Assembly (NCBI RefSeq): GCF_905475345.1
Contig: NC_066586.1
Coordinates: 18,566,812-18,630,811, forward strand
Length of the DNA: 64,000 bases
Reading direction: 5' to 3'
Source: Vespula vulgaris
Lineage: Eukaryota > Arthropoda > Insecta > Hymenoptera > Vespidae
Below, one piece after another: positions 24,911-35,480 of the stretch (positions are counted from its first letter, which is position 1; each line of letters opens with the position of its first letter). The notes below the pieces were generated by a model, which worked only from the letters and a program-made list of their open reading frames with translations, was not told where the DNA came from and did not search any database. Both the position numbers and the translations under genes were made by a program.

Positions 24911-25330
24911 CTTTCTTTTTCTTTATCTCATCTAAACGTGGATTGAAAAAGAATCATTCGTTCGTTCATTTCCGATTGAAGAGGCATCGGATGCTTCATC
25001 AGCTATAAATTATCTTTCAATTTAAACAAATCTTACATTTTCTTCGAACAAGTCTTTCCCCCTCTATCCTACCCTTTTCTTTCTTTATCTCTCCTATGAT
25101 CGAGAGATCGATCGATAAGAAAATCATTCATCCACATTGTTCGTTCATTCACGATCGGTTAATGTTTCTCATTAGATAAAAAACGCATCGTTTAATCTTA
25201 GAAGAAATTTTACATTTTCTAACCCTTCCCATCACCCACCCTCTCTTCTTTCTCTCTTCATTCTTCTTTCTTTATCCATTCCACGATTGGGACATTGAAA
25301 AACGGAATTCAAAAAAATTACCATCGATCT
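24830..25330 (+). repeat. Diverged tandem duplication, about three copies
   Basis: Three units of roughly 170-180 bp share ttaatctta/ttcaattta...acatttt, then CT-rich DNA, then a ttcgttcattc-c-gatt block and an attgaaaa or gataagaaaatca segment. Units begin near 24836, 25017 and 25193. Non-coding. Confidence 0.5.
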
Positions 25331-26422
25331 CGTAGCTGAACGCGTCGCGTTAAAACTCGGTTCTTTCAATTTTGTCCACGTACATGGCCTTTGCTCTCCT
25401 GGCATCATCTCGGTAAAAATATGCGATGGAACGGATTCATTAATTTAATTAAACGCCGAGGGAAGATGCAGAAGCAACGTTGCATTCTACCTATTACAGG
25501 GCTCCGGATGTTGCATAAAAAGGCACGCGTTTTAATTAAACTTTACACACGAACGCGTTCGACCACACGCGTCCACACACAATACACACATACATGCACG
25601 CATATATAGGACATCAGAGAGAAGATGGAAAACGCGGTAACACAATGGGAATTCAACATACGTAATCTCGTATGACACTGGCTCGAGAAGGTTAACGACT
25701 TAATGATGTCTGCTTTTTCTTTATCTCTCTCTCTCTCTTTTCTTTTTTTTTTGCATTTTTTGGTAGCTTTTTATATGGTTGTTGTTTTTATTTCTATTTT
25801 CTTTTCTCTTCCTCCTTGGTCCACTCTACCTCCCCCTCCATCTCACCCCGTACCACCTACATCCTATCACATTCTTTATCACAATTTCCAAACTAGTCAT
25901 CGACTAGTTCGTTTCTACAGACGAAATTCATTTTCGACATATTTGACATGCTGATGAAAGCAACGAATGAAGTCAAACGTTTCGAACATGCAAACTATGC
26001 ACACCCGAACTCGAAATTCGCATTGGTTTATAATGTCGTCGAGCAGAAATGACATTTATTAACGTTTCACTCGGCCACTGGTTATATGTGTATGTATATA
26101 TATATATATAGGTAGTAAATTACTTTTTACTTCTGATATAGATACTTTGCGATCAGATTGATACCTTGATTCTTTTTTCCAATTTGTTTTCCTTTTTATA
26201 AAACATGTGTATATTTATTTCATTCAACTATTCATTCACAAAAGTCTAGAATGACGAATAAAATTAATCTATCGTTTATTGATAATTGTCTGAACAAATT
26301 TATTATAAAAAAATTATGTCAATAAGAGCAAGAGTGAGAGAGAAAGAGAAAGAGAGTGTGTTAGCAAAATGATAATAAAAATTAAAACGATAAATAATGG
26401 TCGTTATAAGCGATAATAACAA

Positions 26423-26550
26423 TGAAAGAGAAAGAGAAAGAGAAAGAGAAAGAGAAAGAGAAAGAGAAAGAGAAAGAGAAAGAGAAAGAGAAAGAGAGAG
26501 AGAGAAAGAGAAAGAGAAAAAGAGAGAAAGAAAGAAAGAGAAAGAAAAAG
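26423..26550 (+). repeat. (GAAAGA)n hexanucleotide repeat
   Basis: About twelve regular GAAAGA hexamers followed by less regular GA/GAAA DNA. All purine on the plus strand. Confidence 0.9.
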
Positions 26551-27255
26551 TCTTGGAAGATGGGAGTGGTCTATCGATTCTCATGGGGTTCATTCGCCTT
26601 GATAAAAGGGGCCATCGGCAATGACCTGTGCAAGATAAGGTAGTGTCCAATTTCCACGGTACCACAGTACCCGCGGCCATGTTACATTTAATACTGTCAA
26701 CGAGCATGTAGTTGAAATATTACCTTGTAAAATATGAAACTGGCCGAGTTCCATCCCAACATTACCCCGTTTTACGTCACCGCAAAGAGAAATAGCTGCA
26801 ATGTTCTTAGATTAAGAAGAAAGTGTCTATGGGGAAAACAGAGATGAGGGGGGAAGGGTCGGGATAAAAGAAAATAATTATATTTATTTCGTTGTTATTA
26901 TACATTGCATTTACGTTGCTCTATTTCTAATATTGTTATGTAATAATTATATATCGTAACAATTATGACTAGTATACATTGATAGTATCACACGCACATA
27001 TGTGTATGTGTATGTATATATATATATATAAATGTTCGACGTACAAATAAATAATAATAAAAATCAGTGTATATAATTAATCTAAATAACTCATTAGCAT
27101 AGTCAACGTGTTTCACACGGTCGAGAATAAACATATACGCATAAATACATACATACATACATGCAGACATACATATATACAGACATATAGACTACGTACG
27201 TACACATAATTTACAGATAAGTAGAAATACATAAAAAGCATACATTTGTAAATCT

Positions 27256-28799
27256 TCAAAATCTGCTAGTTTCGGTTTTGTCGTTTATATTCTTAACTTC
27301 TTTCAATTTTCCATTCATCAACTGATTCTGTATCTCCTGTAACGTTTTCCCTTTTGTTTCTGGTAAAAAAATGATCGTAACTGGTATGGCGGTAGTCATT
27401 ATTATCGAATACATCCAAAAAATATATTTTTTAGTTATTAGATCGACTAATATTTGATAAGTTCCAGCTGCTACGAGTGCAAATAAGGAAGCGAATATAC
27501 TTGATATACTCGCAGCGACACATTTTATATTAGGCGGAAATATTTCTCCTACTACGGCACTTGGTACCGGAAGTAATCCCACGAAGGCGGCCATTTCAAA
27601 CAATATTATACAAACTATTGGCAGCCATTGTATGATTTTTGGATCAACGTTCATATCTAAAAGTTGAAAGTGCGTTCCCAGACTGGACAGTGCTATTATA
27701 ACCATTAAACAAGAGCAACACATGAGAATTTTTCTTCCGAACGTATCGATGAGTGTCATCGATATCAATGAGGCCATTATTCCAAATATAGTGACGATAA
27801 TAACGATGAAGGACGGTTCGATAAAGTCAACTTGTGCCGATTTTATGATAGTTTCCATATAAAATAATATCGTATTGAGACCGCACATTTGTGTGTAAAA
27901 GAATAATGCGATGGTAACTAGCATCGCATTTCTTATCTGTGGTATTTTAAATTGTTTAAGCGCGACGAACGTAGACTCGTTGAACTCGTTGTAGAAATTT
28001 TTCAAGTTCGATAATTCTAAATCGACGTTGGAATCTCTGTGATACCAAAGGATCGATTGTTTGGCTTTCTCGTCTTGATTTTTTTTCACCAAATGATGAG
28101 GAGTGTCCGGTAGCCAAATGAACAATATCGTGAGAATAATATTAAATATAAGATTAACGATAGCCGATATCCTGAAGGATAAATAACATGCCATGAGGAA
28201 TATAAAGAGGGTCCCGCATGAAACGCCGGCCATGCCGACTGTCACCAAAGCACCACGTATATTCGAATCGGCGATTTCACCTAAATAGAGAGAAAAGCAA
28301 GAGTAACTAATTCCCATGGAAATTCCACCGCAAATTCGTCCGAGATATAACCAAAAGATTCTGTCGGCTATTATCGTGAAGATCCAACAAAAGCTCATCG
28401 GTATGGTGCATATTAGTATCGACTTTCTGCTACCGAAAATGTTCACGAATATAACGCCGATAATCGCGCCGAAAAGTCTTCCTAAATTAAGAAACGATAC
28501 GATCAGTGATGCCTCTTTGACCGTTATCAGCATGAACGATTGACCGGTTAATAATCGTTCTATGTAGGGCGACGACCATCCTGCTAATAATCCTATCTGC
28601 ATTAACAGGAGACCTACTGTAAAGGGAAATAATAATAAGAAGAAACTTAACCAAAAGAGAAGAGTCAAAAATCTAAATCTCTCTAATACAATAAATTCTA
28701 ATTTCTATTCTTTTTATCTCGCTCACCGCCAATACCACCGATCCATTGTGGCCAAGTCACCGTTCTCTTCGTCTCGGTTTCCTTTGTGCGCGTATCCAT
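27256..28799 (-). CDS. Tret1-like: Facilitated trehalose transporter Tret1-like (sugar porter, MFS), two exons
   Basis: Predicted plasma-membrane sugar uniporter of the MFS sugar-porter family, 477 aa, twelve helices. The model is join of 28727-28799 (MDTRTKETETKRTVTWPQWI...) and 27256-28616. Donor gtgagc and acceptor tttacag are in phase 1, and the joined codon is Val25. Motifs are GRLFG at 70, FGSRKS at 86, GRICGG at 117, LGEIA...IRGA at 136-147, LPDTP at 193, TQMCGLN at 266, DTFGRK at 315 and LPETKG at 442. The full family length is present with no frame break. Departures from the family are T/Q for the QQ of QQLSGIN, Asp for Glu in PESP, and Ser for the Trp of the GPxPW motif (LLPVPS at 372), so the substrate may not be trehalose. 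An upstream in-frame extension of the second exon (MTLLFWLSFF...) is intron read-through and is not used as the start. A tandem paralogue lies 2.1 kb upstream. Confidence 0.93.
28727..28799 (-). CDS. Tret1-like: Tret1-like gene A, first coding exon
   Basis: 24 codons plus one base, starting MDTRTKETETKRTVTWPQWI and ending GGIG at the gtgagc donor (28726-28721). The charged N-terminal tail followed by a WPQW box matches the equivalent exon of the neighbouring paralogue (DLWPQWL). This supports both the start and the intron position. Confidence 0.9.
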
Positions 28800-29753
28800 G
28801 TTCGCTTCAAATGTCAGATGTCGTTAGACCTCTTTTCTACTATTCCAGAGTCGATCGAGTAACCTACTGCGTCAGATTCTTCTGGTTAAAGAGTTTACAC
28901 CCTCTCCTCGTATGATTTACTCGTATTAATTCGTTCCTCTTACTCTCGCCACTCCTTACCGCCATGCCTCACCCAACCAAAATTCTCCCTTACCACTTCT
29001 ATCTCCCTCTCTCTCTCTCTCTCTCTGTCTCCCTCCCTTCCCTCATTCAAACTCCAGATAAGATACATTTGTAACGGTAGAATTATTTTTTGCCATGTAG
29101 AACGTCCGAACTATATGAGAATATTTTACGATTAATTAGTTTTCGTAAGATAATGATTATTTAATAATATCAATTATACGGGAACCCGCGTTTGGTCTGT
29201 CGTTTCAAATGGTTTCCTAAATTACGAACATTATCGATGCGTGATGTAATGTTCGTTTAAAAGGAAAATATAATATATTTCAAACTGACAAATTTCAAAC
29301 GTGTACTTGAATTATTTACCATCTTATGTTAAGATATTGATCATAAGATTAATTAGATATGGTTATTTTGGCAAGTGAAGGATAAGTATTACGTCGGTAT
29401 AGGGAAGATAACCAAAAACGATAAGTGTTCCATGAGATATATCCATTTTCTATTTCATTTGAATAAAACGATGATGATTGTAATCGTTGGTATTAATGAG
29501 TCGAGGTCACGTGAACCACGAGGTTCCACGAGGAGACGTGAATCACGAACGCGAATTTACTACTGTCGTGGATTACGACTTTGTACGAGCATGATGCTGT
29601 CGTCAGGATTGCATGCGACCTCAATATGTCCACCGACTCGATTGCAGTCAGTCGTTGTTATGGGATCAAACTGATTTGATTTTTAATCAGTGATCGATAA
29701 TAAGTGTGAAAAAGAAAATATCTTACGCGTAAGATAAAATAATATTTTTGTGA

Positions 29754-29758
<5 letters not shown>

Positions 29759-29793
<35 letters not shown>

Positions 29794-29796
29794 AAG
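29759..29796 (+). repeat. (GA)n microsatellite
   Basis: About 15 GA dinucleotides with AA interruptions, between the two transporter genes. Confidence 0.85.
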
Positions 29797-30702
29797 ACAA
29801 AGTTTTAGAGTGGTGAAAAAGGATAAAAAAATAGAAAATTAAAAAAAAAAGATTGGGAAGGGGAAGTGAAGTAAAAGGGAGTGATACACGTTTGTGATTC
29901 AAGCTGTGAATAAATATCTTTTATCTTTTTATTATTGTTTTTCGTAGATACATCAATATATTATATAGTATGTGTGCGTGTGTGTATTGTGTATATAAAT
30001 ATATATATATATTATATGTAAATATATGTATATTTACATGTATATACATATGTGTACAGATGTATCTTTTTTGAACAGAAATATGTATTCGAAACGTTTT
30101 TGTAAATAGAAGAATCTTCGTTCGGAACGATTTTAAAATACATTCTGTTGCAATTTTCAGAGATTAAATCGTGGATGTTGCAAAATTTGACCCGGAGAAA
30201 TATCGAAACAAATGCGTTGTTTATTTCATACATCGTATAGTTAATACAACATAAATTTGCGAGGAAATGTTTTCTTAACTTTCATTTATTTTTTCCTCCC
30301 TGTCTTTTTTTGTCCTCTATTTCGTTTTTATTTCTTCGTCTTTATCAGCCTTCGTTTTTCTGTTTTTGTTTTATTTTAACGAGATAAAATATATTTATAC
30401 TTCATAAAGAGCAATATTGTCTTCGAAAGTAATTGCGTTTCTGATCGTCGGACCAAAGTCGATTAAAGATAAAAAAGAAAGAAAGAAAAAAAGAAAAGAG
30501 ATAGAAGAAAAAGAAATTATTAAATCGATTAATATCGTTTTGCCTAAATGAGTTTGTTTAAGTGGCCGGATTATTCGACCGATTAATTGCGATAAGACAC
30601 ACGTGTATATTATTATAGTTACACGTATCTAAAATTATTTCGTAACTATTTATTCATATTTTTTTTTCGAATTTTCGAAGAAGAATATGGTTGACTACTT
30701 TC

Positions 30703-30747
<45 letters not shown>
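30703..30747 (+). repeat. (TA)n microsatellite
   Basis: About 22 AT dinucleotides in the 3' flank of the second transporter. Confidence 0.95.
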
Positions 30748-30748
<1 letters not shown>

Positions 30749-30942
30749 CACATACACGTACATACATATATATATTTTTACTGTACTCAGTATAATAAAA
30801 TGAAACATATTTACATATTCGCGAATGTAAAACATATATACAACCGAAGTTTTCAAATATTTTGATAGACATTCGTTTCTTTCTTCCTTTCTAGTTTTTA
30901 TATTTTGCTATTCTCTTTTTATCCAATACATTTTCGATTTTG

Positions 30943-31011
30943 TCAATCTTCGTCCGTTTGACTCCTTCTGTCGGCATGTCTGTTTCTGTTCTTAAGTAAA
31001 ACTTGGATTTC
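30943..31011 (-). CDS. Tret1-like: Tret1-like gene B, exon 5 (C-terminal tail)
   Basis: Acceptor gtaaacag (ending 31012), then EIQVLLKNRNRHADRRSQTD, ED and a TGA at 30945-30943. PETKGKTLK-EIQ is the normal continuation in sugar porters, which fixes this exon even though it is only 22 codons. Confidence 0.88.
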   Translation of the reverse strand, partial: EIQVLLKNRNRHADRRSQTDED

Positions 31012-32997
31012 CTGTTTACACAAGAATGTAATTTAACGTGGGAGGAGGATAGAGAGAAGGGATAGATAAAGATAGAGATAGACGCAAGAACAGATGGAGA
31101 GATAGAGAGACAAATACACACACACACACACATATGTACTGTATACATACTTTTAATGTTTTTCCTTTTGTCTCGGGTACGTAGAAAATCGTATAGAAAA
31201 TGCATAATATCGTTATACTCCCATAGATGAAGAAGACGTATGGCATTGTCAGTAGATCCACCAATGGTTGAAAAGTTTTAGTAGATATGAAAGCAAATAA
31301 TGCTGATGTAAAACTACTGATAAAACCGGCTATGCTCTTCAAAGTCACTGGAAAGAGTTCCGACAGTAGGGTACTAGGTACGGAAGTTAGACCGAAGCAG
31401 ATCATCATAAACATTATCATGGATATAACTGGTAGAGGTTGAAGCATTTCGGAATTGTAACCATGTGTTAACAGAAGAAAATGAGTTCCTATTGTCATCA
31501 TACCGATACTTATGCTGCTACACGAGATGATAAGAAGCAATTTTCTACCGTAACGATCGATTGCGTATATGCCCAGCCAACCATAAATGATCCCTGGAAT
31601 TTATTCGAAACAATATTAAAAAAGAAAGAAAAAAAAAACAGAAGAAAAAGGGAAGAATTAATGTTTCTTTCGATCGAATAAAAATTATATATTAATGATA
31701 TATAATTTTATTAATAATATTAATAATATAGTAATAGTAATATTAGTAGTAATAGTAACAGTAGTAATAATAAAAAAAAAAAGAAGAGAAAAGTAGATTG
31801 AATAGTACCGATGGAGGTAACGATTATCACGACACTCGACGGTGATATGAAGGTAACCTTGGCTTTGCGAATGATGATTTCCATGTAAAATACTATGGAA
31901 TTGAGTCCACCGATTTGCATGAAGAAGAACAATGAGACGACGATTAAAAAAGCATTACGATTATTTGGTTCCGCCATTAGCTTGAATCTCTGGCGAAGAG
32001 TTGACACTCTCGTTTCCTCTATAAATATCTTGATTTCTTTTATTTCCTCCGTGACGTTTGATTTTCGATGATAAAAATAAATTGATTTAGCTGCATTCTC
32101 CATGGAATTATGTCGTATAAGGTAATACGGTGATTTCGGTAGACAGGGAAACGTCAAGAGGAAAATCGAAGTCAGCAGGAGGCTAATGACACCAAACCAC
32201 TTGTACGATATCTGGGGACCCATTATGTTTCCAATCACAGTGCCAATGGGTAGGCCATTAATCACTAGCCCGATTAAGGCACCTCGTATACGTGCTGTTG
32301 ATATTTCGCCGATGAAAATGGGAAAACAAGTGAAGAACATGCCCATCGAAGCACCTATTGCGATGATGTAGAAAATAGGATTTATCGATTGGACGCGTTT
32401 GAGACTGTGTTTGTTTGGACTTATGAACTTACCGAGGGTAAGTAAAAGGGAAGTGAGGAAAAGAGAGAGAAAAGAAAAGAAAAGAAAACAAACAAGAAAA
32501 AGAAATCATTTACCCGTAAGAATTCTAAACACATAAAACCCTACGGCCGTGGTGGCAAATATCATGCATATCCAACCGATCATCAAGGGTAATCCTGTGA
32601 TGACGAGCGATACTTTGCTGCCGAAATATTCCAAGGATAAGGAACCACAAATAGCACCGAAGAGTCGTCCCATTGGTAAAAAAGAAGCTATCCAAGATGC
32701 CTCGTCTTCGGTTATGTGAATCTCCGTTTCCTTGTGCGTGAATTTTGCCAAATACGGCGACGTCCAGCCAGCCACAAGACCTAAGCTTACGGCCAGTATA
32801 GTCACTGCGATGAGGATTTGACATTTCTCTGTATCGAATTTAATTTTACCAACTACTTGGCGAATACATTTTTTTTTTTTTTCACTACCACCTCCCCAAA
32901 CTTTCAATTGCCTTTTTCTTCCTAACTAACCGCTGGCAGCTGTCAACCACTGAGGCCACAAGTCAAATGCACTCGTCGTACCATTTTCTCGTAACAT
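30943..32997 (-). CDS. Tret1-like: Facilitated trehalose transporter Tret1-like (sugar porter, MFS), five exons
   Basis: Second sugar-porter gene, 471 aa from 32931-32997, 32514-32804, 31809-32354, 31151-31593 and 30943-31011. Borders are GT-AG with phases 1, 1, 1 and 0. It starts MLRENGTTSAFDLWPQWL and ends in a hydrophilic tail (KNRNRHADRRSQTDED, stop TGA). Motifs seen are MGRLFGA, YFGSKVS, FRILTGGASMG, FIGEIS...IRGAL, LPKSPYYL, MQIGGLN, IDRYGRK, LTSVPSTLLSELFP and VPETKGKTLKEIQ. Family length and topology are complete. It deviates from typical Tret1 at the same sites as its neighbour: Met for the first Gln of QQLSG, Lys for Glu in PESP, and Ser for the Trp of GPxPW. The overlapping open frames continue into introns and should not be used as protein ends. 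Confidence 0.93.
31151..31593 (-). CDS. Tret1-like: Tret1-like gene B, exon 4
   Basis: Acceptor attccag to donor gtatgt (31150). It encodes IIYGWLGIYAIDRYGRK, helices 8-12 including GLTSVPSTLLSELFP, and VPETKGKTLK. The frame continues open into the intron only by chance. Confidence 0.92.
31809..32354 (-). CDS. Tret1-like: Tret1-like gene B, exon 3
   Basis: Acceptor cgcaatag to donor gtacta (31808). It encodes GASMGMFFTCFPIFIGEIS, IRGALIG, LPKSPYYL, the cytoplasmic loop and helix 7 with MQIGGLNSIVFY, ending VVIIVTSIG. Confidence 0.92.
32514..32804 (-). CDS. Tret1-like: Tret1-like gene B, exon 2
   Basis: Acceptor catcgcag to donor gtaaat (32513). It encodes helices 1-4: VTILAVSLGLVAGWTSPYLA, the EDEASWIAS loop, MGRLFGAICG, YFGSKVS and GFYVFRILTG. 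Confidence 0.92.
32931..32997 (-). CDS. Tret1-like: Tret1-like gene B, exon 1
   Basis: 22 codons plus one base (MLRENGTTSAFDLWPQWL, then TAAS), donor gttagt at 32930. The donor is weaker than consensus (gttagt instead of gtaagt). It splices to 32804 across a short 126-base intron with a T-run that creates a spurious open frame. Confidence 0.85.
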
Positions 32998-33386
32998 TTT
33001 TCTGTTTCTTTCTTTCTTTCTTTCTTTTTTCACGTCTTTGTTTCCTTTCTTTTCTTTCTCTCTCTTTTTTTTTCTTCTTGTTTTATTATTATTATTATTA
33101 TTCTTCTTATTATTTTTTTTTATTTATGATATTCTTTTAATCATCCGCAAGACGATACATTTTTTACACGCTCGATTAATCTTCTTCATATTTACATCGT
33201 CATTTGTCGCGTTTATATATATCTAACGAGAAATAGTAATGTTCTCAGTATACTTTTATTTTTTGTATTCTCCTCGAGTTGGCACTGACAATTTCAGATA
33301 TTTATATCTTTTGTTTCATTCGTTATTAAACAAATAATGGATATTGATACAATTTATCGAAGAAACTTCAATTTGAGAAATCAAAC

Positions 33387-33449
33387 TTCTTTCTTCTTCT
33401 TCTTCTTCTTCTTCTTCTTCTTCTTCTTCTTCTTCTTCTCCTTCTTCTT
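33387..33449 (+). repeat. (TTC)n microsatellite
   Basis: About twenty TTC triplets with one CTCC interruption, 0.4 kb upstream of the second transporter gene. Confidence 0.95.
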
Positions 33450-34020
33450 TTGCTTATTATATTTGTCCCTTGAAACGAACAAGTAGATTTTCTGTTTCAA
33501 TCAACTCTCCTTGCGTCAGTCGAAGAAAAGTGTTTGCGTTCTATATGAGCCACGTCTTTTCATTCACGACGAGATTACTCTCTTATCTCTTCCATTCAAA
33601 TACGTGACATGTAACCATCTAAGTTACAAGAATTGCCACTTGTCCGTAAATAACATTTAAGACTTCGCGAAACGATCTTATTTCGTTTAACAAAGAGATT
33701 CCATGAAAATACGCGAAATCGTACTCGTTATTATTAAAAAAACAAAAAACAAAAAACAAAAAAGAAATAAATAAAAAAATAAAACTCGCGAGTTATAGAA
33801 TAAAAACCAAAAAAAAAAAAATAATAATAATAATCCTTCGTTGTATCGATCCCTTTTTTCTTTTCTCTCTCTCTCTCTCTCTTTTTTTTTCTTCTTCTTA
33901 TTCGCAATTAACCGTAAAAACGGAAAGAAAATCTATCATCGTTTTTCGGACGTAAAACAAAATGTTACGTATCTATCGGCCGTAGTTGAGACTAGTGATA
34001 AATTAACATCGATCTGTCAT

Positions 34021-34033
34021 TGTCGTCGTTATT

Positions 34034-34089
<56 letters not shown>

Positions 34090-34090
34090 A
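34021..34090 (+). repeat. (GTC)n microsatellite
   Basis: About twenty CGT/GTC triplets with TTA and GCC interruptions at the left. The open poly-Arg frame is an artefact. Confidence 0.95.
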
Positions 34091-34299
34091 TCTTATGGTT
34101 TGTACTCGATAATAAGCATGCCCTCGTCAAATTCAATTATACGATTCCCGAGGGCATGTAACCCAATTTGCACGTCATCAAGCCGACTATGAAACTAGTT
34201 CGAAGACCTCGGGTGTAAACTGACCACGTATATCAAATATTGAAGTTTCAGGATTGCGCTGGATTGTCCTGAGGGACGACGAATAACTGTTCGAAGTTA

Positions 34300-34308
34300 A
34301 GAGAGAGA

Positions 34309-34364
<56 letters not shown>
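34300..34364 (+). repeat. (GA)n microsatellite
   Basis: About 60 bases of GA dinucleotides with AAA interruptions. Confidence 0.95.
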
Positions 34365-34367
<3 letters not shown>

Positions 34368-34904
34368 AGAGAATCTGTGCGTGGGTGCGTGAACGAAAAT
34401 AAATTAAAAAAAAAAGAAAAAGAAAGAAAAGAAAGAAAAGAAAAGAAAATTACAAAGAAAAATATATAGTAGAAATACTATCGTCGGTCGTTCTATTTTC
34501 TCGACGAAGTCACGTTGCACTTTTGAAGTATTTTTCTAGGGATCTCGTGTATACGAGTATCGTAGAGTACGGAGAAGAAACTTCATCTTATTTATTTAGA
34601 TTTATGCGATGGATCGTTCCTGTACTCGAACAGTGAGCCCAGTTACGAGACGTTTGCGATGGAATTAAACGATATTAAAGGATATGAAATAAGAATTCGC
34701 ATGATCGCTTTCGAAGCATAAAAATTTCCGATGGTTACATGGTACGACGTTGAAAAGCTTTTATCTTTTTTTGTAGACTTTTCATCGGGCTGATCTCGTC
34801 TAACAATTTTGTTTTTACGTTTTTAAAGTAAAAAGTGTATTTGCAAAAATGGAGAAACGTGAAAGAACATTTTATATGTGTGTGTGTGTGTGTCTATAAG
34901 CGTT

Positions 34905-35480
34905 AAATAAAAATCGATTAATTTGTAAAACAAAACTGAAAGAAAAAAGATTCTTGATTCATCTTAGATCGTACATTGATCGATAAGAATTATTAAAAAA
35001 AAAAATTATAGGAATTAGCGACGTTTTTTCACGCCATTGTAATTAACAATGTTATAATGTTATACAATTGAATCTTTCTATCTCTCTGTCCCCATTTAAT
35101 TTTCGTTTCATTCGTTTTCGTCTATCCGATTAAATTTAAAAAGAAGATTCCTCATTCATTTTACATCGAATTACAACATTGCTTGTTAAGAACCATTAAG
35201 AAAAAAATTATCGATCGATATTTTTCTATGTGATCGTAAGTAACAATGATTTAATACTAAATATTGAATCACTTTCTTTCTTTCTTTCTTTCTTTCTTTC
35301 TCTCTCGTTTAATTTTTTTTCGTTCATCCGATTATGACATCCAGAAAGAAGATTTTTGATTCATTTCAAATGGAACATTGTTTATTAAGAATTATTAAGA
35401 AAAAAAAAAAAAATTATCGAGCGTTATTTTTTTTTTACGTGATTATAAATAAAAATAATGTACAATATAGCAAATATTGA
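34905..35480 (+). repeat. Diverged tandem duplication, three copies, unit about 195 bp
   Basis: Units beginning near 34938, 35139 and 35348 share aaagaagatt-ttgattcat, a ca(t/c)tg(a/t)t(t/c)...taagaattattaagaaaa core, attatcgatcg-type words, gtaattaacaatg/gtaagtaacaatg/ataaataaaaataatg and a ttgaatct-CT-run tail. No coding content. Confidence 0.65.

Larger units (their letters stand above)
24421..27255. other. Intergenic DNA 3' of the first transporter
   Basis: Contains the tandem duplication at 24.8-25.3 kb, CT-rich DNA, (GAAAGA)n at 26423-26550 and a complex island at about 26560-26830. A minus-strand frame over that island (MAAGTVVPWKLD...) runs straight into the GA repeat and is not recognised. 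The last 500 bases before the transporter stop codon are AT-rich 3' flanking DNA. Confidence 0.5.
28800..30942. other. Intergenic spacer between the two Tret1-like genes
   Basis: 2.1 kb separate the start of gene A from the stop of gene B, both on the minus strand. It contains the presumed promoter of gene A (from 28800 rightwards), a CT tract at 29004-29026, a piece at 29490-29640 with repeated acgtgaa-cacga words and higher GC, (GA)n at 29759-29796, TA and GT runs at 29.96-30.05 kb and (TA)n at 30703-30747. A possible AATAAA for gene B lies at 30654-30649 on the minus strand. Confidence 0.5.

Noticed and set aside
28316..28543. 75-codon plus-strand frame inside transporter A
   Set aside because: It is antisense to a well-supported exon and shows no features of its own.
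28617..28668. N-terminal extension MTLLFWLSFFLLLFPFT of transporter A
   Set aside because: It reads through the intron and its pyrimidine tract. The acceptor tttacag at 28617 and the first exon at 28727-28799 give a normal family start.
31016..31150. C-terminal extension of transporter B exon 4 (VCIQYICVCVCVFVSL...)
   Set aside because: It is intronic CA/TA and GATA repeat after the gtatgt donor. The real C-terminus is the EIQ exon at 30943-31011.
32525..32824. 99-codon minus-strand frame (MSNPHRSDYTGRKL...) overlapping transporter B exon 2
   Set aside because: It is an alternative frame of a real exon. The family motifs are in the other frame.
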